From NCBI GenBank assembly GCA_964633115.1, contig CAZWEO010000011.1, positions 1 through 64,000 on the forward strand: DNA of 64,000 nucleotides, written 5' to 3'. The notes beneath the pieces were generated by a model. That model was not told the DNA's origin and ran no database searches. It worked only from the letters and a program-made list of their open reading frames with translations. Source of the DNA: B30-G6 sp964633115 (lineage in GTDB: Bacteria > Desulfobacterota > Desulfobacteria > Desulfobacterales > B30-G6). A program made the translations under genes and the position numbers. Each line of letters opens with the position of its first letter. The first letter of the stretch is position 1. This document shows positions 45,327 through 54,014 of this stretch, piece by piece.

Positions 45327-45692
45327 TCACAATACATTGACAAATTCATTCGCTATTTTAGGGTCCCCATCGGATATGTGCAGTCCGCCAATCCAGTCTT
45401 TATACAGGTGACTGTTGCCGATGAAATCATCCAGACACGTTCCTGCTTCAAAGTACGCAACTACCACCCCAATTCCCTGACGGATAGTTGAGCCATCGGT
45501 AAATATGGGAAATTCGATGCCAGCTTGACCCCTGTATATAGCGTCTCTGTTTTGACCATAAAACTCACGGAAGGCGACCTTCCCTTTATATTTTATATCC
45601 AATTCCTGGTAGTCTAATTTGTTTACATCCAAATACCGTTTAGTCATTTTACACCGCTGGCAACCGGACGCAGTGAATAAAATTTGACCCAT
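45327..45692 (-). CDS. Glutaredoxin/thioredoxin-like protein with CxxC
   Basis: 121 residues. The N terminus ILFTASGCQRCKMTKRYLD has a glutaredoxin-type CxxC at Cys11-Cys14. The fold seems to continue (LDYQELDIKYKGK), but a longer tail replaces the usual end. It is 16 bp before the broken kinase-like gene and just after the TRAP permease, so it belongs to this transcript. Redox partner unknown. Confidence 0.72.
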   Translation of the reverse strand: MGQILFTASGCQRCKMTKRYLDVNKLDYQELDIKYKGKVAFREFYGQNRDAIYRGQAGIEFPIFTDGSTIRQGIGVVVAYFEAGTCLDDFIGNSHLYKDWIGGLHISDGDPKIANEFVNVL

Positions 45693-45704
45693 GGCAATTA
45701 TTCC

Positions 45705-47597
45705 TTAAAATAGCAAAGCAGGTAGAAACAGGGCAATCTGGGGAAATAGAACCAAGATTGCAACACAAGCCACCATACATAGAAAGAATGGCATTACACC
45801 CCTGAATATTTCCTGCATGGGTACATCTTTGGCAACACTGCCAATAGCGAAAACATTCACTCCAATGGGCGGTGTAATCTGACCCATCTCCATCGTCAGC
45901 ACCGTTATGACCCCAAACCAGATGGGGTCAAAACCCAAAGCTGTGATCGCTGGAAAAATCGTAGGCAAAACCAGCAGAATCATTGGGATCACATTCAAAA
46001 GACAACCCAGGAGGATAAAAAACAATATAACACTGGCAAAAATAAAATACCGGTTAATTGGAAGCCCCGTACAAAAATCCGCTAATACAAAAGGTAATCT
46101 GGTGGCGGCCAGAAAATAACCTAAGACACCGACACCAATCAGAATCAGGAGAAGCTTGCAGGTTATGCTCAATGCGTCTTGCAGCGACAGCAGGATCATT
46201 TTCTTATTCACGCGTCTCCTGAATAATGCATAAACAAAAGCACCGACCGCCCCTATGGCGCCGCCTTCGACAGGACTGAAAACACCGCCTAAAATGCCAC
46301 CCAATATAAGAATGAACAGAATCAACATGCCAATGATGCCTTTAAGAGAGATTATCTTCTCTCTCAGGCTGGTCGGTTCCCCCCGGGGCGCCAGTTCGGG
46401 ATTAATTTTGGCACGCACATAAATATAGCCGCTAAACAGTATGGCAAGGAGTATGCCCGGCCCTATGCCGGCCATAAACAGCTTTCCTATGGATTCTTCA
46501 GTAACGATGGCGTAGAAGATAAATCCAACGCTTGGTGGAATGAGTATCCCCATGGTGCCACCGGCGGCCAAACAGCCGGTAGCCAGGCCCATATCGTATT
46601 TGTGCTTTCTCATACCTGGAAGGGCAACCGTACCCATGGTTACTGCTGTTGCAAGGCTGTCACCACAGACTGCAGAAAATCCAGTACACCCGGCGACAGA
46701 CGACATGGCCAAGCCGCCGGGCAGACGTCCCAGCCATTTATTGGCAGTCTCGAAAAGATCTTCGCTGATTCCGGAATGGTAGGCAAATTCTCCCATTAAA
46801 ATAAATAGAGGCACAACTGTCAGCATGTAACTGGAGGCGGTGTCAAAAGGGCCTATCCCCAACATAGCAAGGGAAGGGCCCACAGCCTTGTATGCTACCG
46901 TCATTCCAAGTAAACCCGTAAATGCCATACCAAAACCGATTGGCATCCCCAAAAATAAAAGTACAAATAGGAAACTCATGCCCAATATTCCGGCCATGGC
47001 ACCACTCAGCCCTTTCGGAGCCAGCCCCACCAACGGTGCGAGCATTATAAAACATGCTGCCGCCAAAGATAGGCATAACCAAGCCCAGCGTCTATTTTCC
47101 AAGGAACGCTGCAAAACCTTTAAGAACTCTAGTGCCACCACGATCGCCAGAATAAAAACGCCAATGGCGCCTATGAACCAGAATATCCATACCGGTATTT
47201 CAAGCTCATAGGTCATGACGTTATCCTCAATTTTTTTAAGGCCCTGGAGGAAAAGCTGCGATGACATTAAACCAAAAAACATGGTGCTGATTAAATAGTG
47301 GAAACATTCTATCAGGTTTTGGATCCATTTTGGAAAACGCGAGACAATAAACTTAATTCTGATATGGCCTTCATTATACTGTATGAATGCGACACCTAAG
47401 AATACAATAATAAGCAGGATAAAGCTTTCAATTTCGATGCCGCCCGGGATGGATCCTTTAAATGCCAGCCGGGCAACGACATCGATAAAGACCGGTATCG
47501 GCATAATCAGCAAAAAAGCCATACTAATGTAGTTGGCCCATCTACTGGCCGAACCAATGAACTTTTCCAATTTTGCAATTAGGGCACTTAAGGTCAT
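45705..47597 (-). CDS. dctM: TRAP transporter fused DctQM permease
   Basis: About 630 residues. A small 4-helix DctQ part (about 1-175, with VARLAFKGSIPGGIEIESF) is joined to the 12-helix DctM part (GMPIGFGMAFTGLLG, GILIPPSVGFIFYAIVTEESIG, and MGQITPPIGVNVFAIGSVA). It takes up organic anions by sodium or proton symport. The ATG at 47597 is more likely than the TTG two codons before. Its binding protein is encoded 45 bp upstream. Confidence 0.93.
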   Translation of the reverse strand: MTLSALIAKLEKFIGSASRWANYISMAFLLIMPIPVFIDVVARLAFKGSIPGGIEIESFILLIIVFLGVAFIQYNEGHIRIKFIVSRFPKWIQNLIECFHYLISTMFFGLMSSQLFLQGLKKIEDNVMTYELEIPVWIFWFIGAIGVFILAIVVALEFLKVLQRSLENRRWAWLCLSLAAACFIMLAPLVGLAPKGLSGAMAGILGMSFLFVLLFLGMPIGFGMAFTGLLGMTVAYKAVGPSLAMLGIGPFDTASSYMLTVVPLFILMGEFAYHSGISEDLFETANKWLGRLPGGLAMSSVAGCTGFSAVCGDSLATAVTMGTVALPGMRKHKYDMGLATGCLAAGGTMGILIPPSVGFIFYAIVTEESIGKLFMAGIGPGILLAILFSGYIYVRAKINPELAPRGEPTSLREKIISLKGIIGMLILFILILGGILGGVFSPVEGGAIGAVGAFVYALFRRRVNKKMILLSLQDALSITCKLLLILIGVGVLGYFLAATRLPFVLADFCTGLPINRYFIFASVILFFILLGCLLNVIPMILLVLPTIFPAITALGFDPIWFGVITVLTMEMGQITPPIGVNVFAIGSVAKDVPMQEIFRGVMPFFLCMVACVAILVLFPQIALFLPALLF

Positions 47598-47642
47598 GAC
47601 CAAATAATAAGAGACGTTCCGGTTCTTCGATGTGCTGTGATA

Positions 47643-48707
47643 CTACTCTTTGTATCCACCTACTGTCGATTTTGAATACGTGGCTCCTGTTTGTACAATA
47701 TCATCATGGATCTTCTGGGCATTCTGATATCCTTTTTTTAGCACGGCTTTGACCCAGTCTTCATGCATACCCTGCGTCTTGGCGGCAAATATCTTTTTTT
47801 CAGCCGGTGATAGGACATAAAACTTATGGCCCTGGCTCTTCATCCATTTTGAATCATTAATTGATCCTTCGTCGAGAGTCCGGCCACATTTTTGAGCCAT
47901 TTTCCTGCCGGTTGTTTCGGTTAGTATTTTCTGCAGGTCCGGGGGAAGGCTGCTCCATTTGTCTTTGTTTATGGCTGCGTAAAATGGATCGACCAATGCA
48001 TCAATAATGGTGTGATGTTTGGCTACATCGGATATTTTAAAGGCCTTGAGGGGCGCAATCGGAAAAGCCATTCCTGCGGCCATGCCCCTTTCCAGAGCCA
48101 GATAAGAATCCTGGGGTGGTATATCAATGGGATTCGCGCCTAACATCTTAAGTATTTTTCGAATTTGGGGATTGATGCCGATTATTTTCATTCCTTTTAA
48201 ATCATCCAATGACAAGATCTTCTTTTTGACAGTATGGAGATTGAATGTCGCTCCGGTCCATTGCCACAATACTTTTACATCCTTAAATTCATTTCGCCAT
48301 TCTGGGTATTTATTATACATATCCCAAACAGTAAGACTACCTGCTTCAGCGCCATTAAAAATGAGAGGATTCTGAATGGCTGTATTTAAGGGGAATTTCC
48401 CGTGAACCCAATGACACGGAGAGCCGGTCATATCAATCGAACCAGCCACGAGGGCATCATAAACTTTTCGGGCGGGTGCCAAGGCATTGGGATTGAAAAA
48501 CTGAATCTCCAGTCTGCCTCCGCTTAGTTTCTTGACCTCCTCTATCCAGGGTAAAATGGCATTTCGCACCGTGGGGTGTTTGTCTGGATACTCGCTGGCG
48601 TATCTTAGCTCATACTTGTCTGCCGACCAGGCGCACACGCTAAAACCAAGCACAATCGAAAAAATTGTAAAAATAACCACCATGGATTTTGATAACTTTT
48701 TCGCCAT
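47643..48707 (-). CDS. dctP: TRAP transporter substrate-binding protein DctP
   Basis: About 354 residues from the ATG at 48707 (AAAGGAGGATTCACA before it); the frame is open for 29 more codons without a ribosome site. A Sec signal peptide (AKKLSKSMVVIFTIFSIVL, cleavage near CAWSA) leads into a DctP fold: KYELRYASEYPDKHPTVRN, LYLALERGMAAGMAFPI-like block and QWTGATFNLHTVKKKI. The ligand may be a carboxylate or an aromatic acid. Confidence 0.9.
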   Translation of the reverse strand: MAKKLSKSMVVIFTIFSIVLGFSVCAWSADKYELRYASEYPDKHPTVRNAILPWIEEVKKLSGGRLEIQFFNPNALAPARKVYDALVAGSIDMTGSPCHWVHGKFPLNTAIQNPLIFNGAEAGSLTVWDMYNKYPEWRNEFKDVKVLWQWTGATFNLHTVKKKILSLDDLKGMKIIGINPQIRKILKMLGANPIDIPPQDSYLALERGMAAGMAFPIAPLKAFKISDVAKHHTIIDALVDPFYAAINKDKWSSLPPDLQKILTETTGRKMAQKCGRTLDEGSINDSKWMKSQGHKFYVLSPAEKKIFAAKTQGMHEDWVKAVLKKGYQNAQKIHDDIVQTGATYSKSTVGGYKE

Positions 48708-48797
48708 TGTGAATCCTCCTTTCAAATAAGACGTTTTAGCCAAAAATATGGATATTTTTTTACTATGAGAACGTATTATTAACATATGGATCATAGT

Positions 48798-50231
48798 CTA
48801 ATTGTCCACATCCTCCACACATAACGCCGAATCCGCCTGATAACCGAGAACACCTTCGACGGTGGTGACGCTTTTGGGCCCCATTTCCGCTGCGCCGGGT
48901 AATCGGAAGGTCGTAACATCCATGCGTTGGATGGCTATTTCCTTTGGCTTTTCCAGTTGGGGCACCCATTCATAAGAAACCCTGTAGGCGCGATAAACCA
49001 TATTGATGTTCATTAGTTTACCCCAATAGGGGCTGATATATTCCCAAACAATTTCATGATTAGCGGTGACTTCAAAAATGCGTCCGCCAGAGCCTTCGGT
49101 AATAAGGGTATTTCCGTTGGGCAGGCGCTGAGCTGAGCTTATAAACGGGCTGTAGAAGCGGTTGGCGTCAACTGGTTTGATAAACCCGGCTTCGATGGGA
49201 GTGTATTGCCAAGCAATCTTAAGGGTTGTCGGATCAAACTCAAGAACCCTTGAGTAATCCCTCTGGGCATTCATGAATCCAGTGGGAGAGCCGGGATTAG
49301 GGGCACCGTATCCCGCCCAACCGCCGTTATCAAAAACAAGGATGTTACCTTCACCGGGTAATCCTCTCGGAATCATGTGGGCGTGATGCTGACCGACAAT
49401 CCAGCCCAATTCCCTAAGAGCCGTGGAAGTGTCGTAGTCAGGTCCGATCTGCCATACAATTTTCCCTGTTTCTTTATCGATGATGGCAATGATGTCTGTC
49501 TCACGCCCGTCCCAAATTATATTATCCGGATGAAAGCGTTTGTCGCCGGCATCATACCATTGGTTGGGACCCAGTAAGGACATGGAGTTAATATGCATCC
49601 AATCTCCCACCCCGCCGCCTGCCGGTCGCATGTTTGGGTTACGGCTGAGAATGTTTTTGGCCTCCTCGCTGAATCCCATTTCCGAGAAGTGTTCACTACA
49701 GACCCATTCCCAGATGACATCGCCATGCCAGTCGACCTCGATAATCGTGTCATCACATAGTAATTTGTCGGTGATATCTGGGTTGCGCACATTCTTATGG
49801 GACAGAAGGATGGTGTTTCCTTTATCGACCAGAGGTTCCATGTCAGGAACATAATAGCCAACCGGGCAGCCCTCCCGTTGGAAATCATGATGCTGCCGGG
49901 CCATCCATCGCGGGGGCTCCCCTGGATCTTCTATGTATTCATAGTTGTCGAATTTCCAGACAATATTTCCATCCCAATCTACCTGGATAAGATCGACCTG
50001 GTCTTGCATACCGTATTTGGTATTTCTTTCACCCGAGTTCCCCATGACAAAACCACCTGGCAGAACCGTATTCGGAAAGCCGTGTAATCCCTGCCAGAGT
50101 TTTACTTCACAGCCGTTCATGTCGATAAGGGTGGCGCCCACTTCTTTGGCCTGGAATATGGTGTATCCATTCCAACACTTTTCTGGGTCGTAAATGGTCG
50201 TTCCCGTGGGATAGACACTGGGGTATGTCAT
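48798..50231 (-). CDS. Arylsulfotransferase (ASST)-like protein
   Basis: 477 residues without signal peptide. It forms a beta-propeller typical of the ASST family, with repeats such as QVDWDGNIVWKF, EVDWHGDVIWEW, DKETGKIVWQIG and NHEIVWEYIS. The family moves sulfate from one phenol to another. A His-rich block (RQHHDF and GQHHAHMIPRG) may hold the catalytic His. The usual enzymes are periplasmic, so the missing signal is notable. In this island a role with sulfated polyphenols is attractive but not shown. Confidence 0.78.
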   Translation of the reverse strand: MTYPSVYPTGTTIYDPEKCWNGYTIFQAKEVGATLIDMNGCEVKLWQGLHGFPNTVLPGGFVMGNSGERNTKYGMQDQVDLIQVDWDGNIVWKFDNYEYIEDPGEPPRWMARQHHDFQREGCPVGYYVPDMEPLVDKGNTILLSHKNVRNPDITDKLLCDDTIIEVDWHGDVIWEWVCSEHFSEMGFSEEAKNILSRNPNMRPAGGGVGDWMHINSMSLLGPNQWYDAGDKRFHPDNIIWDGRETDIIAIIDKETGKIVWQIGPDYDTSTALRELGWIVGQHHAHMIPRGLPGEGNILVFDNGGWAGYGAPNPGSPTGFMNAQRDYSRVLEFDPTTLKIAWQYTPIEAGFIKPVDANRFYSPFISSAQRLPNGNTLITEGSGGRIFEVTANHEIVWEYISPYWGKLMNINMVYRAYRVSYEWVPQLEKPKEIAIQRMDVTTFRLPGAAEMGPKSVTTVEGVLGYQADSALCVEDVDN

Positions 50232-50289
50232 GCTTGCCTCCTCGGTGACGGGTGTCCAATTAAAACTATTTTAGATACCTTCTAAATTG

Positions 50290-51057
50290 TCATAGTTTCG
50301 ACAGTCGCTCCGATATTTCGCTGGCCGTATCTTTTAATAATTCCAAGGACCCGGTTTCAATGCTGCTGCCCATCCGAAATGATGGCGCAATGATGACCAC
50401 CGCTGCCACAACACGATCTTCATGATTATAAATAGGAGCGGCAACCGCATGAACATCCTCGTCGTATTCCTCCTTATCGTATGCAAATCCAGCTTTTCTG
50501 ATATCTTCGTACTCTTGACGAATTTTTCCAGGAGCGACCATTGTTTTAGATGTGAATTTTCTTAGCTTACCGGCCAAACCTTTCTCGATCTCCGCCTGGG
50601 AACTGAAAGCCATTATGGCCTTGGCCCCGGCGTTGGCGTTGATGGCCATCTGGTCTCCGACCCTGGGTGTAACTGTAACCTGTCTGATACCGGTGGCGCT
50701 GTACGAAAGAAAAATTCGACCCCCAGTTAAAACCTCAAGATGAACTGTCTCCCCAACTTTGTCACGCAGACTGTCTAAATAGGGTTTGGCCAGGGCCACC
50801 AACCGACCACTCAATGATTGTTTGACGGCACGGCCTAGTAAGGCCGTTGAGGGCCCCAAACGATACCGTCGCGTGACCTCGTCCTGGACCACAAAACCTC
50901 TTTTTTTAAGTATGATGAGAATACGATTGACTGTGGCTTTGTTCATCTGGAGCCGATTACTGATTTCCACAGATCGCAAGGGTCTATTATCTGGTGTGAA
51001 TGCGCGCAGGATCTCCAATGCCTTTTCAATAGAATTCAAATCAATGATCCTTTTCAA
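50290..51057 (-). CDS. IclR-family transcriptional regulator
   Basis: 255 residues. The N-terminal winged helix (SIEKALEILRAFTPDNRPLR, EISNRLQMNKATVNRILI) is followed by an effector domain from about residue 85 (VGETVHLEVLTGGRIFLSY, KAGFAYDKEEYDEDVHAVAAPI). IclR regulators often control aromatic catabolism. It is at the upstream end of the minus-strand island and likely acts on the ASST/TRAP part. The start is TTG at 51057. Confidence 0.9.
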   Translation of the reverse strand: MKRIIDLNSIEKALEILRAFTPDNRPLRSVEISNRLQMNKATVNRILIILKKRGFVVQDEVTRRYRLGPSTALLGRAVKQSLSGRLVALAKPYLDSLRDKVGETVHLEVLTGGRIFLSYSATGIRQVTVTPRVGDQMAINANAGAKAIMAFSSQAEIEKGLAGKLRKFTSKTMVAPGKIRQEYEDIRKAGFAYDKEEYDEDVHAVAAPIYNHEDRVVAAVVIIAPSFRMGSSIETGSLELLKDTASEISERLSKL

Positions 51058-51197
51058 TCTTAAAGGGTTTCGAATTCTACAACCTGGTCGTCAATTCCCT
51101 GAGAATACAGACAAAATCACTTACAAACCCTAAATTGATTTAAGCGCGAATGTTTTTTGACTTGCTACTTGAGACCACGTCTCACAATATGATTCAT

Positions 51198-51227
51198 TTT
51201 GTAGCTCATGTTTAAAGACCCTGTCAA
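51198..51227 (-). promoter_or_regulatory. Promoter candidate for the IclR gene
   Basis: On the minus strand TTGACA (plus 51222-51227), 18-nt spacer, TACAAA (plus 51198-51203). It gives a leader of about 140 nt before the TTG start. The rest of the 51058-51447 gap is AT-rich with a G-run (51288-51295) and shows no gene. Confidence 0.4.
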
Positions 51228-51447
51228 GAAAAAATTCGCAATTTTTAATTATGTCACTTCAAGACATCCTATTCGCTTCAGTATTAAGGGGGGGGTATAT
51301 AAAAGTCATGTTTATGGATATATTGGAATATAGATGAAAAATACTGCATTGCCTTACATTAACGACAAATGAATTGTAGAGCTATTGATAAATTGGTAGA
51401 TATTGATGCCGTTCCCACACAACTCAGAAAATTGGAAACAATCTCGA

Positions 51448-52320
51448 ATGGAACCTTTTGTGATCATCATGGTGATATCATCGGCCGTATTGCACGCACT
51501 ACGAAACTATCTCAACAAGCGTGCTATCGATAAGCAGGCTTTTATATGGTGGTATGAGATTTTTGGACTTTTGTTCTTTTTGCCTATTTTTATAATTATG
51601 CTCTTCAAGTTAGATTTCAGTGTCGCCCTCAATTATATCGTTTTATCTGGCGTTATGCATTTTATTTACTGGTACTTCCTTTCGAAGGCACTCGAGTTGG
51701 GAGACCTATCCCTAACCTACCCAATCATGAGATCTTCGCCGGCATTGGTCTTATTTTTTTCGGTTATCATTTTAAAGGAAAATGTAAGTATGCTCGGCGG
51801 AATTGGAATTTTATTCGTGGTTCTTGGTGTTTATACAATTAACATGCAAAGAATTGAGTTGCACGAACTTATCAAACCGATTCAATCGATTCTCAAAGAT
51901 CGTGCTACGCAATATGCTTTTTTGACATTAATTTCAGTCGCTTCGTATTCACTTATTGATAAATTAGCCGTAGATAAAATGCATCCAGTGTTTTTTGCCT
52001 TTTTATATCCATGGATTAGTTTAGGATTATTTACAAACCATATTTTCAACTCAAAAAAAAAGGAAATATTGGTTAGAGAATGGCGGGTTCACAAAAAATC
52101 CATTCTAACTTGCGGCTTAATATCCATAAGCGGATATTTTCTCATTTTGTGGGCATTCACATTAGAGCGAATGAGTTATATTCTAGGTCTAAGGCAAATA
52201 AGCATTGTAATTGCCGTTTTCCTGGGCGGGCACTTTCTAAAGGAAGAGAATAAACTGGTTCGAAGTATGTCTGCTACCATCATCTTCATTGGCTGCTATC
52301 TAATCACCATTGCCGATTAG
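51448..52320 (+). CDS. EamA/DMT-family transporter
   Basis: About 290 residues and ten helices from the ATG at 51448 (MEPFVIIMVISSAVLHALRN). The frame also allows ATG at 51406, which would add a polar stretch unlike the family start. The two EamA repeats end with LTYPIMRSSPALVLFFSVII and a weaker YILGLRQISIVIAVFLGG. Substrate unknown. The codon use is more AT-rich than in most neighbours, which could mean later arrival. Convergent with ubiA, only five bases between stops. Confidence 0.83.
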   Translation: MEPFVIIMVISSAVLHALRNYLNKRAIDKQAFIWWYEIFGLLFFLPIFIIMLFKLDFSVALNYIVLSGVMHFIYWYFLSKALELGDLSLTYPIMRSSPALVLFFSVIILKENVSMLGGIGILFVVLGVYTINMQRIELHELIKPIQSILKDRATQYAFLTLISVASYSLIDKLAVDKMHPVFFAFLYPWISLGLFTNHIFNSKKKEILVREWRVHKKSILTCGLISISGYFLILWAFTLERMSYILGLRQISIVIAVFLGGHFLKEENKLVRSMSATIIFIGCYLITIAD

Positions 52321-52325
52321 AACTC

Positions 52326-53273
52326 CTATGCAGGGCCGATCAGCCCCAGAATAATGCCAAGCAGCACCATTGGGAAAAAGCTGGCCCGATTGAAGAGTAC
52401 CATGGCATGCTTCCTATCTTGCTTTAAAAATAGTTTGATACCTGGAATCAGCAGTAGATAGGAGCAGGTTGCCGCGGCCGCTAAGGCTGCAACCCATTTC
52501 CAGATTGGCGCATGCAGGAAAAAAAGAAAAGTGATCAATATGGTCGCAACCGTCAAAGACAACAGCACCAAGGAGGCTGATTTCTGAAAACCCAACATTA
52601 TGGGAATAGTCTTGGCGTTGAGTCGTTGAGCCAGGTCTTTATCTGTCCAGTCAGCTAGAATATTTTGTCCGCCAATCTCCCAACAAAAAAGGCCCAAAAA
52701 CAATAAAATGGCGAAAAATGGCGCGGGATGCGGATCGACTGCAAACAGTGCCGCCACAGGTCCGGAATTTTTTACAAACCCGCTAATTACAATACGCCAG
52801 GGGCTTACTCGCCAAAGCAAACAGTAGACCGTTTCCAGTAAAGCTCCCCCCAAAAAGATGACCACGCACATGGGATTTAATATATAGGCACCGATCAAGG
52901 CCACCGCGGACCAACCGATTGCCCACAAGATGCCCTCTCGATAGGAAAGCAATCCCAACGCCATTGGATGCCGAACCATAAGCGCATCCAGATACTCCTC
53001 AGCAGTTGGTGTACCATTTTTACTTTTTGCCTTATCAGTTCGATAATCGGCGATATCGTTGAGTGCATATACTGCCGTGTACCCTGCGAATGCGGTTAGC
53101 AGTCCGATGACCACCACGTGAAATGGGGGAAAACCACCTAGATAGAGCAGCACAGCGAATGCTGGTGTGGCCATATCCAGCAGGCCGTGAGGAGTGCGCG
53201 ATAGTGCCAGAAACAGTTTGATCTGTTCGATTCGATCGAGAGGTTTCGATGTTGCTTGTTCATTCATTGACAT
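52326..53273 (-). CDS. ubiA: UbiA-family prenyltransferase
   Basis: 315 residues, nine helices. First aspartate motif NDIADYRTDKA, second motif region LADWTDKDLAQRLNAKTIPI. These bind the prenyl diphosphate and Mg. The family attaches prenyl chains to 4-hydroxybenzoate, naphthoate, haem or other acceptors. Co-location with a UbiB gene 740 bp away and ubiG/ubiE elsewhere in the window favours quinone synthesis, but the acceptor cannot be read. The gene is divergent from the zinc-ribbon gene. Confidence 0.8.
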   Translation of the reverse strand: MSMNEQATSKPLDRIEQIKLFLALSRTPHGLLDMATPAFAVLLYLGGFPPFHVVVIGLLTAFAGYTAVYALNDIADYRTDKAKSKNGTPTAEEYLDALMVRHPMALGLLSYREGILWAIGWSAVALIGAYILNPMCVVIFLGGALLETVYCLLWRVSPWRIVISGFVKNSGPVAALFAVDPHPAPFFAILLFLGLFCWEIGGQNILADWTDKDLAQRLNAKTIPIMLGFQKSASLVLLSLTVATILITFLFFLHAPIWKWVAALAAAATCSYLLLIPGIKLFLKQDRKHAMVLFNRASFFPMVLLGIILGLIGPA

Positions 53274-53402
53274 GGGCCCTCTCTTTACATCAGTTTGAAA
53301 TTTGGGGCAAGAGTTCCATAGCCTTTATGCAGGAGGCCACTCACTTTTTTCTACAAAATCCCAGCAATTCAAAGTTATGTGATGTCGAAATATAAGACGG
53401 CG

Positions 53403-53496
53403 TTTTAGGTTTTAGGTTTTAAGTGTTAGGTTGGGTTCGAGCTGATGGCCTTCAGCTGTATACCAGCTTAAAACTTAAAACCTAACACCTAACACC
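53403..53496. repeat. TTTTAGG/CCTAACA heptamer repeat with inverted arms
   Basis: Tandem TTTTAGG units (53403-53423) run into GTTAGG. After about 40 bp CCTAACACCTAACACC appears (53481-53496). TTAGGTTTTAAGT (53412-53424) and ACTTAAAACCTAA (53473-53485) are exact inverted 13-mers. This is a short dispersed repeat in the 319-bp gap before the zinc-ribbon gene. I see no gene in the rest of that gap. Confidence 0.6.
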
Positions 53497-53592
53497 GATC
53501 TCTGATCACTTGACAGAACCATTGGATTGGGTCATACCTGATGCGTCAGCTTGATCCCCCCAAATTATAATCAAATTAGTAAGGAGGACATC

Positions 53593-53841
53593 GTGAAAAA
53601 CGGTACCTGCCCCAAATGTGGATCCGATTCGATCTTCTGTGGTGATAAAGTTCCCTTAAAAAGCGGCCCCTTTGGAAGTAATTCCATTCCCATAAGCCTG
53701 GTCTCCATTGCCTCACTAGACAACTACGTTTGCACGGATTGTGGCTATATTGAAAGTTATATTGCCGACCCAGATAAATACAAGGAAATCGCTGACTCAT
53801 GGCGCAGTGTCAAAGGCCAGAGCACAGCTGATGACGATTGA
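53593..53841 (+). CDS. Small zinc-ribbon protein
   Basis: 82 residues from the GTG at 53593 (AAGGAGGACATC before it). CPKCGS near the N terminus and CTDCGYIESY in the middle form a two-CxxC zinc ribbon, with an acidic tail. An upstream in-frame ATG (53551) has no ribosome site. Function unknown; such proteins occur as stand-alone metal-binding units. Its stop codon is the first base group of the MITE-like element that follows. Confidence 0.7.
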   Translation: MKNGTCPKCGSDSIFCGDKVPLKSGPFGSNSIPISLVSIASLDNYVCTDCGYIESYIADPDKYKEIADSWRSVKGQSTADDD

Positions 53842-53982
53842 AGTGGTTTCAAAACTTCAGATCGCGCCCAAGAACAAGGCGTGGACCGACGAAAAAGCGC
53901 AGCATACATGGTAGTATGTGAGTATTTTAAGGAGGTCCACAACACAGTTATTGGGTGTTAGATGAGGTTTTGAAACCACTTC
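53840..53982. mobile_element. MITE-like element, 143 bp, with 16-bp perfect terminal inverted repeats
   Basis: GAAGTGGTTTCAAAAC (53840-53855) and GTTTTGAAACCACTTC (53967-53982) are exact inverted copies. Inside is a GC-rich non-coding body with AGCGCAGCATACATGG then TAGTATGTGAGTATTTT (TACATGGTAGTA stem). The left end overlaps the stop of the zinc-ribbon gene and the right end is 33 bp before the ubiB start. A related palindrome is at 59199-59220. No transposase is inside, so it would need one in trans. Confidence 0.65.
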
Positions 53983-54014
53983 TAAAGAAATCACTTGAAC
54001 CGAAAGGCAACAAA

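Noticed and set aside
53955..54014. Upstream start that would add 20 residues to UbiB
   Set aside because: The added codons lie in the MITE-like element; homologues start near the ATG at 54015.
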